From an uncultured Desulfobacterales bacterium (lineage in GTDB: Bacteria > Desulfobacterota > Desulfobacteria > Desulfobacterales > G020354645), in contig CAMYNZ010000221.1 of assembly GCA_947259865.1 (NCBI GenBank), positions 1 to 6,313 of the forward strand: a stretch of 6,313 nucleotides of DNA. Reading direction: 5' to 3'. Shown here piece by piece: positions 1-5,552 of this stretch. The position numbers and the translations under genes were made by a program. The first letter of the stretch is position 1. Each line of letters starts with the position of its first letter. The notes under the pieces are model-generated. The model was given only the letters and a program-made list of their open reading frames with translations, was not told the origin of the DNA and searched no databases.

Positions 1-1840
1 TCAGCTGGGGGATGCCGTTAAGCGCAGCCTTCATACCACTGGTTCCGCTGGCTTCCATGGGCGGCAGTGGATTGTTCAGCCAGACATCCACCCCGTGAAC
101 AAGATACTGGGCCAGCTGTTCGCCGTAGTCCTCGACAAACGCAATGCGACCCCCCATATCCGGGTTACGGCTGTCATTGAATATTCTTTGCAGGACACGT
201 TTGCCGGGATCATCGGCTGGATGAGCCTTACCGGAGAATATTATCTGGATTGGACGCCAGCGATCATTGAGAAGTCTTTTTAAACGCTCGATGTCATAAA
301 AAATCAGATCGGCCCGCTTGTAGGTTGCAAATCGGCGTGCAAAACCGATAGTCAATATTGACGGGTCAAGAAAAGCCCCGCCGGCAAGAGCGATTGAGGG
401 GCCGGCACGGTCTTTGGCCCAGCGCAGGCGGGATCGCTCCCGAATGGCATCAATCAGTTTAATTTTCAACCAGTAGTGGGTTTTCCACAAATCATCGTCC
501 GGTATTTTTTCAATCAGCTCCCAGACAGCCGGATTGTCGTGATCGTCCAGCCAGCCGGGAACAAAATATTTATTGAAAAGCAGCATCATTTTCGGTTCCA
601 GCCATGTCGGCAGGTGCACACCATTGGTTACATGATCAATGGGCACGTCAGCAAGCGGCACATCCGGCCATAGACTTTGCCACATGTGTCGCGACACCTC
701 GGCATGCTTTTTACTGACTGCATTGTGGTAAGCTGTGGCCTTAACGGCGAAGGCAGTCATATTGAAACCCGATTGGGAATCAGCGGGATGAACCCCCATT
801 TGAAGGAACCTGTCGCGATCAATTCCCAGGGCCGGCCAGTAGGAATGAAAATATTTTTCCATCAGGTAGAAGGGGAACACGTCATGGCCGGCCGGCACCG
901 GGGTGTGGGTAGTAAAAACGCTGGTATTCCGAACCTGAACATGAGCATCTTCAAACGTCATCCCGCCTTGAACCCGGTCCCTGATCCGTTCCAAAATAGC
1001 AAAAGCGGCATGGCCTTCATTGAGATGCAACACGAAATGTTTGATTCCCAGGACATCCAAAATTTCTGCCCCACCGATACCCAGAACGATTTCCTGGCGC
1101 AGGCGCTGCTCGATATCTCCGATATAAAGACGTGCCGATATTTCCCGGTTCCAGGGTTCATTTATCTCGATGTCCGTATCCATCAAATATAGGCATACCC
1201 GTCCGACCGCCACTTTCCACACGGCCACATGTATCGGCGGTTCGATTAGAGGAACTTTAACGACCAGCTGGTTTCCATCTTCGGCCAAGACTCTGGAAAT
1301 AGGCGCAGCGTCCCGGTCCAGGGTATCGGTGATGTTCTCCTGCCAGCCGTCTTCGCGGATTCTTTGAAAAAGATATCCCTGGGGGTACATAAAACCGATC
1401 GCCACCAGCGGAACGCACAAGTCGCTGCATTCCTTCAGATAATCACCGGCCAGAAATCCCAGACCACCGGCGTAAAAGGGCAATGAACGATGCAGACCAT
1501 ATTCGGCTGAAAAGTAGGCAATCGCTGTTTGGACCCCATCGGGGACATTCTCCAGAAGCGGGCATCCCCTGGGTTCCATGTATTTTTTGAATTGAGATAA
1601 CACCCCATCGTAATTTGAGGAATATTCCGGGTTGGTGGCGGCTTGGGATAAAAATTCAGCCGGAAGTTCTTTGAGCATTTTATCGGGATTGTACCGGCTT
1701 TCCTTCCAGGACTGGCGATTCAGCATCTTGAAAAGCATCCTGGCTTCCGGATGCCAGCTCCACCAGAGGTTCTCTGCCAATTCTCCCAATCCTATGAGAC
1801 GATCCGGCAAATTCGGAAATTCATCTTTTATAGAACTCAT
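1..1840 (-). CDS. glgP: Alpha-glucan (glycogen/maltodextrin) phosphorylase, 3' end cut by window edge
   Basis: This enzyme removes glucose units from alpha-1,4-glucan with phosphate, giving glucose 1-phosphate; it is cytosolic, PLP-dependent and belongs to the GT35 family. The ATG at 1838-1840 is preceded by GGAAAGG (1849-1855) with an 8-nt spacer. The frame is open for 613 codons to the left edge, and I checked every codon for stops. Residues ~10-110 look like the DUF3417 N-terminal domain (NLWWSWHPEAR at 24-34). Phosphorylase motifs follow: YFSAEYG (109-115), YAGGLGFLAGD (123-133), HLNEGHA (272-278), TTHTPVPAGHD (from 310), TNGVH (405-409), GFARRFATYKRAD (499-511) and SGKAHPAD (536-543). 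MEASGTSGMKAALNG lies at 595-609, and K604 should be the Schiff-base lysine for PLP. The C-terminal remainder lies outside the window. DUF3417-type phosphorylases of the Thermus/Thermotoga kind are longer than 613 residues. The gene follows the antiporter operon on the same strand but is separated by a ~455-bp non-coding gap, so it is probably transcribed independently. Family assignment is very secure; glycogen versus maltodextrin preference cannot be read. Confidence 0.95.
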   Translation of the reverse strand, partial: MSSIKDEFPNLPDRLIGLGELAENLWWSWHPEARMLFKMLNRQSWKESRYNPDKMLKELPAEFLSQAATNPEYSSNYDGVLSQFKKYMEPRGCPLLENVPDGVQTAIAYFSAEYGLHRSLPFYAGGLGFLAGDYLKECSDLCVPLVAIGFMYPQGYLFQRIREDGWQENITDTLDRDAAPISRVLAEDGNQLVVKVPLIEPPIHVAVWKVAVGRVCLYLMDTDIEINEPWNREISARLYIGDIEQRLRQEIVLGIGGAEILDVLGIKHFVLHLNEGHAAFAILERIRDRVQGGMTFEDAHVQVRNTSVFTTHTPVPAGHDVFPFYLMEKYFHSYWPALGIDRDRFLQMGVHPADSQSGFNMTAFAVKATAYHNAVSKKHAEVSRHMWQSLWPDVPLADVPIDHVTNGVHLPTWLEPKMMLLFNKYFVPGWLDDHDNPAVWELIEKIPDDDLWKTHYWLKIKLIDAIRERSRLRWAKDRAGPSIALAGGAFLDPSILTIGFARRFATYKRADLIFYDIERLKRLLNDRWRPIQIIFSGKAHPADDPGKRVLQRIFNDSRNPDMGGRIAFVEDYGEQLAQYLVHGVDVWLNNPLPPMEASGTSGMKAALNGIPQL

Positions 1841-1979
1841 TTTTTTGACCTTTCCACCGGTGGTAAACGGTGTCCGCTGCTTAATAATAGATTCAAACGC
1901 GGCTAATAAAAGCGTCGGGTGTTTTAACCAATGTTGTGTTCATGCTTTTAAAATTATTGTTAAACAGCCGACCGATAAA
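1841..1979 (-). promoter_or_regulatory. glgP upstream leader, presumed promoter region
   Basis: These 139 bp between the glgP start and the palindromic element contain no credible gene. On the minus strand there is a Shine-Dalgarno GGAAAGG at 1849-1855. Just upstream lies a perfect 10-bp palindrome CCACCGGTGG (1854-1863), extended by TTT/AAA arms to 1851-1867 with a one-base bulge. A -10-like TATTAT (1884-1889) sits about 45 bp before the ATG, but no good -35 hexamer lies 16-18 bp further upstream, so the promoter call is weak. The palindrome overlaps the first bases of the Shine-Dalgarno and could be an operator or a leader hairpin; this is inference only. Confidence 0.3.
1976..1979. repeat. 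Possible target-site duplication, left copy (TAAA)
   Basis: TAAA lies directly outside the left terminal inverted repeat and recurs at 2297-2300 directly outside the right one. A 4-bp AT-rich match can easily occur by chance, and the exact element ends are uncertain, so this is suggestive only. Confidence 0.35.
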
Positions 1980-1997
1980 GTGACACCCTAATTGAGC
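1980..1997. repeat. Left terminal inverted repeat
   Basis: GTGACACCCTAATTGAGC reads inward from the left end of the element. It matches the reverse complement of 2279-2296 (GTATCACCCTAAATGAGC) at 15 of 18 positions; the differences are at repeat positions 3, 4 and 13. The next base inward is G on both sides, and similar A-rich sequence follows. Confidence 0.6.
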
Positions 1998-2146
1998 GAA
2001 AGTCGAGGTCGAAGATCCGCCTCTGGAGGAGTGCCCCAGATTCAAGGCGTCCAAGGGCGAAGTCGTAGTAAATTACTGCGAGCTCTTGGCAACGCAGAAG
2101 ATGGGGTATCCCGCCAAAGATCTCTGGCGGATAAACATCGGCTTTC
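1998..2146. other. Long interrupted palindrome / candidate structured RNA
   Basis: Nested complementary blocks, read by eye, fold this stretch into one long stem. 1998-2009 pairs with 2135-2146 (10 Watson-Crick pairs, one G-U, one G-A mismatch). 2015-2021 pairs with 2126-2132 (7 bp), 2034-2038 with 2102-2106 (5 bp), 2041-2043 with 2097-2099, 2047-2050 with 2092-2095, and 2051-2055 with 2085-2089. The tip is 2063-2071 with 2073-2081 (9 bp including one U-G; a real loop would be wider than the single unpaired base 2072). Bases 2039-2040 facing 2100-2101 are a tandem G-A mismatch of the type that forms sheared pairs in RNA. A competing local hairpin uses 2111-2130 (CCGCCAAAGATCTCTGGCGG, 18 of 20 positions palindromic) and excludes the 2015-2021 pairing. 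It could act as DNA (element recognition) or as RNA (readthrough transcript from either side). No known RNA family is recognised. Confidence 0.5.
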
Positions 2147-2153
2147 CCGAAGG

Positions 2154-2166
2154 GTAAACAAAATGG
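2154..2166. repeat. Internal 13-bp inverted repeat, left copy
   Basis: GTAAACAAAATGG is the exact reverse complement of 2266-2278. The two copies enclose about 100 bp of AT-rich sequence (2167-2265) in which I see no gene. Confidence 0.6.
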
Positions 2167-2265
2167 GGTGGTTTTTTGACAATTTTATCTTACTGATGCA
2201 AGAGTTGTAAATAGTTTACATGTCGCTTAACGAATGCAATAGTTTGGATTTTTTAAATAAATTCT

Positions 2266-2278
2266 CCATTTTGTTTAC
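2266..2278. repeat. Internal 13-bp inverted repeat, right copy
   Basis: CCATTTTGTTTAC pairs perfectly with 2154-2166 and directly abuts the right terminal inverted repeat, so the right end of the element carries a compound repeat of about 31 bp. The left end lacks the adjoining copy. Confidence 0.6.
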
Positions 2279-2296
2279 GCTCATTTAGGGTGATAC
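2279..2296. repeat. Right terminal inverted repeat
   Basis: GCTCATTTAGGGTGATAC is the inverted counterpart of 1980-1997 (15 of 18). Its outermost base, 2296, is also the third base of the TAG stop (2296-2298, minus strand) of the adjacent antiporter-like gene. Confidence 0.6.
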
Positions 2297-4056
2297 TAAA
2301 TCGCAAATAGCAGCAAGTAAATTATGATGAGTATCGATAAAAATAGCATTCCGGCAGCTATCCAACGTGTAAGATACGCTTCCAGATTCCACAGAGCAGG
2401 CTGATAACGTATTTTTTCCGCCCAACGATGCCCTCCGTATAACCCAGAGGAATTAAAATAAAGCCGGATTTCCTTTTTGTAGATATCCAAGCTGTTTTTA
2501 AAAAACCGGGCTAATTGTTCAACCCATAACAAGAAATCCCCGGGCGGTATTTGAAAACCGATTTTTAGCCCTGTTTTGCGAGCCAGGAGTATGACCCCTC
2601 CGGCGATCACTGCACCCGATCCAACCGGCCACAGCGCATCCCAAAGTTTGACCGGTGCCGACGGTTGCCAGGTAGCGTCCGCGACTGCTGACACCAGCCA
2701 GACAAAACCGGCAACCAGAACCAGCAATAAAACCCAGGGCAGCCACAGACCGCTTGTCAGCCTCGTATGGGCCGGTTTAGCCGGCCACACGACCACCAAA
2801 AACCGTGTCATCAAAAGAGTAGTTCCTAAACCGCTCAGTGGTAAAAGGCCAGCCAGCCAAACAGGCCACGGATGCAGCATTGATGCTCCGGCCGATTTTA
2901 GCACGGCTTTAGCCAGGGCCCCGCTGGTAAACGGTGCACCGGCCATCGCCAGCCCGAGAAAAAATAAACCGGCAACGATCCAAAGTCGCTGCCCTGAACC
3001 GGCCGGGGCAGAATTAACTACTCCAACTCCTAAAAACAGTGCGCCCTTGGCAAGGGCATGATGCAAGGACAAGAATACTACAGCCGTCAAGGCGAGCGGC
3101 CACAATGCGGGCGTTGTCAGACCCATACCCACCGCTATGGTCATGAGGCCCATCTGACTGACACTGGAATAGGCCAGCACGGTTTTGGGGTTTTTTTGAC
3201 TCAACCCCACCACTACAGCGAAAAATGCAGATAGCAGTCCAACAAGCATAAATACCGCTCCCCATTGCGGTGCGGCCGACTGTCCCAGTGGCAGAAATCG
3301 CAGCCAGCCGAGGAGACCGGCTTTGATCATGGCGCCGCTCAAAACGGCACTGGCCGGGGTTGGTGCCTCCGGGTGGGCCAGGGGTAACCAGATGTGCAAT
3401 GGCACCATCCCCGTCTTAATGCCGAAAGCCAAAAAAACAAGAACCACAGCGACATTGTTGGCAGACGCGTAGGATATGTGATCCAGACGCAAAGACCCCG
3501 TGGGTTTGGCTATGATTACGATGGCCGAAAACAACAACACTTCACCCAAAACTACCAGACAAATATAGATTCGTCCTGCGCGTCGTGCTTCAGGGCTGCG
3601 ATTATGAACCACCAAACCATATGCTGCAAAACTCATCAAAGCAAAAAACAAATAAAAGCTGAGCATGTCCAGACTCAGGATAAGACCCAGGTTGCCGCAG
3701 GCAGACAGCAGGTAAAAGGCAAAAAAACCGGTGCGGTGATTATCATTGCGTGTGTAGCTGTAGGCATAAACGCCGGCTGCAAGCCAGAGCAGCGCCGTAA
3801 AAAAGAGAAATACCCTGCCCATCTCATCCAGACCCAAATGGATTTCAAAAAACAAGCGGGGCAATATCAGTTGGGTGCCATTCGGCAGCAGCCAGGGAAT
3901 CAGAAGGGCGGGTATAAAAGACCAGGGCGTCAATTTCAAAATGGCAGGCCGCAGTGTACGGATCGGCAGTGCCATGGCAAAAACCAGCGGCAATACCGGC
4001 CCCAACAACAACATAAAACCCTTGAGATCAGGTGTATTGAGCATTGCTAAGTTCAC
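2296..4056 (-). CDS. Proton-conducting antiporter-like membrane subunit (NuoL/HyfB/MrpA-like), 586 aa
   Basis: An integral-membrane member of the Proton_antipo_M family, which moves H+ (or Na+) in complex I, membrane hydrogenases and Mrp antiporters. I chose GTG at 4054-4056 as the start: it overlaps the upstream stop as GTGA and has GGGAG (4065-4069) 8 nt ahead. An ATG four codons later (4042-4044) is the alternative but lacks a well-placed ribosome site. About 16 membrane segments are visible. Ion-path residues include K214 (GIKTGMVPLHIWLP, helix 7), K245 (AMIKAG, helix 8), H332/H333 and K337 (LHHALAKGAL, helix 11), and K383 with K387 near helix 12. The usual helix-5 glutamate is alanine (A139 in FYLFFALMSF), while helix 6 carries E172. 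After a segment at ~478-496 comes a charged, partly amphipathic stretch (~502-563) and a last hydrophobic helix (564-586), resembling NuoL's lateral helix and anchor. The TAG stop abuts the palindromic element. The exact subfamily is undecided; family membership is secure. Confidence 0.92.
   Translation of the reverse strand: MNLAMLNTPDLKGFMLLLGPVLPLVFAMALPIRTLRPAILKLTPWSFIPALLIPWLLPNGTQLILPRLFFEIHLGLDEMGRVFLFFTALLWLAAGVYAYSYTRNDNHRTGFFAFYLLSACGNLGLILSLDMLSFYLFFALMSFAAYGLVVHNRSPEARRAGRIYICLVVLGEVLLFSAIVIIAKPTGSLRLDHISYASANNVAVVLVFLAFGIKTGMVPLHIWLPLAHPEAPTPASAVLSGAMIKAGLLGWLRFLPLGQSAAPQWGAVFMLVGLLSAFFAVVVGLSQKNPKTVLAYSSVSQMGLMTIAVGMGLTTPALWPLALTAVVFLSLHHALAKGALFLGVGVVNSAPAGSGQRLWIVAGLFFLGLAMAGAPFTSGALAKAVLKSAGASMLHPWPVWLAGLLPLSGLGTTLLMTRFLVVVWPAKPAHTRLTSGLWLPWVLLLVLVAGFVWLVSAVADATWQPSAPVKLWDALWPVGSGAVIAGGVILLARKTGLKIGFQIPPGDFLLWVEQLARFFKNSLDIYKKEIRLYFNSSGLYGGHRWAEKIRYQPALWNLEAYLTRWIAAGMLFLSILIIIYLLLFAI
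2297..2300. repeat. Possible target-site duplication, right copy (TAAA)
   Basis: This matches TAAA at 1976-1979 on the other side of the element. On the minus strand it reads TTTA and provides the T and A of the neighbouring gene's TAG stop. Confidence 0.35.
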
Positions 4057-5552
4057 GGGCCATACTCCCGGGCAACAATCAAACGGACCCACTCCAGCGG
4101 ACTGAAGGGTGCATTGGCCAACAATCCGGCGCCCAGGGCCAGTGCAGCGGTGACCAGGGGGGGAATCAGCAGCATCCAATGGGTCTCCAGACGGCCCGGG
4201 ATATGATCCTTGGGCCAGTGGCTCGGCGGTGCTTCAAACCAGGTTCTGCTGATGATTGGAAGGAAATAGGCGGCATTTAGCAGACTGCTGGCCACCAGCA
4301 CCGCAATCACCCATTCCTGGCCCGCGGCAAGTCCGCCGACAGCCAGATACCATTTGCTGATAAAACCCGCCATCGGCGGGACACCGATCATACCCAGGGC
4401 AGCTAAAGTGAATGCCGCCATGGTCCAGGGCATGCGACGCCCCACACCGCTCATTTGGCTGATGTTATGGATTCCGAGGGTTTCTGCCAGATTGCCTGCA
4501 CAAAAAAACAGTGTAATTTTCATCAAACCCTGATGGACCAGGTGCACGATACCGCCCATGGTTGCGACCGGTCCGAAAATGGCGCTGCCCAATGCAATGT
4601 AGGACACCTGGCTGACGGTTGAGTAAGCCAGCCTCTTTTTCAGCTCATCTTGATAGAGGGCACGGACCGAACCATAGACGATGGTGAATGATGCCATTAT
4701 TGCCAATGGCAATAGCAGACCCAATTCTGATGCATACTTAATGCCGTATACATCGTAAATGACTCTAACGATACCAAAGGCGCCGGCTTTGACCACCGCT
4801 ACGGCATGTAACAATGCACTTACCGGTGCCGGGGCAACCATGGCTATGGGCAGCCAGCCATGCAGCGGCACCAGGGCAGCCTTTACGCCCAGGCCTGCTA
4901 TCAACAGGAAGAAAATGAGAATTAATTCCGGGCGATAAAAACTTCCCAGTATGGCCAACAAACCGCCTTCGGTGAAATCCAACGGACCTGCCAGTGCCCG
5001 CAGCCAGGCCACGGCGAATAGCAATACGGCACCACCCGAAAGGGTATAGGCCAGATATATCCGGCCGGCCCGTATGGCTTCGTGGCTGCCGCGATGTGTG
5101 ACCAGGGGGTATGTCGTCAGCGTGAGAATTTCGTAGGCAATCAAAAAAGTTATTAAATTGCCTGCCAGGGCGATAGCGATCGTGGCGCTGACACACAGGC
5201 TAAAATAACCGAAAAAACGACTGCGGGGATAAGGATATTTTTCCAGGTAGCCGATGGCATACAGTGTGGTCAGGAACCAAAGAACAGTGGAAAGCGTGAC
5301 AAACAATACCGAAAGCGCATCGGCATGCAGCACCAGATCCATACCGGGCAGCAGTGTAATTCGTGTTTCGTAGGTATGTTCGTGAAAAACCCCCCAGATC
5401 ATCACGGCAATCAGACCAAGTTTAACCGTCGCTCCGCCCATATTCAGGGCGGTTCGCAAACCAGACCACTTCTCCGGTAAAAAGAATATGACCACTCCAG
5501 GCACCATAGAGCTCATCACGAGCAGAGCCGGCAGCCAGGCATCAAAATTCAT
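4053..5552 (-). CDS. Proton-conducting antiporter-like membrane subunit (MrpD/NuoM-type), 499 aa
   Basis: A polytopic membrane protein of the Proton_antipo_M family, expected to form one H+ or Na+ channel of an Mrp-type antiporter or complex-I-like enzyme. It starts at ATG 5550-5552, overlapping the previous stop as ATGA, with a strong AGGAGG (5559-5564) 6 nt upstream. The open frame extends 40 codons further up, but that part lacks membrane character and overlaps the previous gene. I count about 14 hydrophobic segments, the family's usual core, and 499 residues is normal for MrpD/NuoM. Channel residues are intact: E141 (AYEILTL, helix 5), K224 (GVKAALVPLHGWLP, helix 7), K255 (VVKAG, helix 8), H337/H340 and K345 (HLVHQGLMK, helix 11), and K400 (GFISKW, helix 12). 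The stop TGA at 4053-4055 overlaps the next gene's GTG, so the genes are probably coupled. Neither the transported ion nor the parent complex can be told from this gene alone. Confidence 0.93.
   Translation of the reverse strand: MNFDAWLPALLVMSSMVPGVVIFFLPEKWSGLRTALNMGGATVKLGLIAVMIWGVFHEHTYETRITLLPGMDLVLHADALSVLFVTLSTVLWFLTTLYAIGYLEKYPYPRSRFFGYFSLCVSATIAIALAGNLITFLIAYEILTLTTYPLVTHRGSHEAIRAGRIYLAYTLSGGAVLLFAVAWLRALAGPLDFTEGGLLAILGSFYRPELILIFFLLIAGLGVKAALVPLHGWLPIAMVAPAPVSALLHAVAVVKAGAFGIVRVIYDVYGIKYASELGLLLPLAIMASFTIVYGSVRALYQDELKKRLAYSTVSQVSYIALGSAIFGPVATMGGIVHLVHQGLMKITLFFCAGNLAETLGIHNISQMSGVGRRMPWTMAAFTLAALGMIGVPPMAGFISKWYLAVGGLAAGQEWVIAVLVASSLLNAAYFLPIISRTWFEAPPSHWPKDHIPGRLETHWMLLIPPLVTAALALGAGLLANAPFSPLEWVRLIVAREYGP
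4065..4069 (-). promoter_or_regulatory. Ribosome binding site deciding the GTG start of the 586-aa subunit
   Basis: GGGAG lies 8 nt before GTG at 4054-4056, inside the last codons of the upstream gene. This spacing, with the GTGA overlap, favours GTG over the ATG at 4042-4044, for which the same motif would be about 20 nt away. The arrangement suggests translational coupling. Confidence 0.6.

Larger units (their letters stand above)
1980..2296. mobile_element. MITE-like / non-autonomous palindromic element, ~317 bp
   Basis: The segment fills most of the gap between the antiporter operon and glgP. Its ends are imperfect 18-bp terminal inverted repeats (1980-1997 and 2279-2296) that match at 15 of 18 positions, with the shared core CACCCTAA.TGAGC pointing inward. 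TAAA flanks both ends. The left half is GC-richer and folds into a long interrupted palindrome (1998-2146). The right half is AT-rich and lies between perfect 13-bp inverted repeats (2154-2166 and 2266-2278); it also holds a small palindrome TGTAAA-TAG-TTTACA (2206-2220). No transposase or recognisable protein is encoded, so if mobile it would depend on an enzyme supplied elsewhere. I cannot name a family. Alternatives are a structured RNA locus, a REP/BIME-like extragenic palindrome, or the decayed remains of an insertion sequence. The right end coincides with the stop codon of the neighbouring antiporter gene. Confidence 0.55.

Noticed and set aside
677..1192. Plus-strand open frame of 171 codons
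   Set aside because: It lies antisense within the conserved core of glgP, whose minus-strand frame has clear family motifs across the same bases.
2172..2181. T-run and TTGACA on the plus strand in the AT-rich core, considered as a terminator tail or -35 box
   Set aside because: No stable GC stem directly precedes the T-run, and no -10-like hexamer lies 16-18 bp after TTGACA.
1992..2210. Plus-strand 72-codon open frame starting with TTG inside the palindromic element
   Set aside because: Its sequence is dictated by the long interrupted palindrome, it is Arg/Ser-rich with no recognisable domain, and no ribosome site lies ahead of the TTG. It is best seen as a by-product of the repeat.
2206..2245. 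Short palindrome followed by a sequence with TTAAC/GTTAA cores, considered as an integron attC-like or phage attachment site
   Set aside because: The cores lack the paired R-box arrangement and stem of attC, and no integrase or cassette gene is nearby.
3394..4050. Plus-strand open frame of 218 codons, Gln/Lys-rich
   Set aside because: It is antisense to the membrane helices of the 586-aa subunit. The composition is what results from reading Leu/Phe/Val-rich codons on the other strand.
4057..4179. N-terminal extension of the 586-aa subunit to an ATG at 4179
   Set aside because: The extra 41 residues overlap the conserved 3' part of the 499-aa subunit and have no membrane character. The GTG at 4056 has a well-placed ribosome site and a 4-bp overlap.
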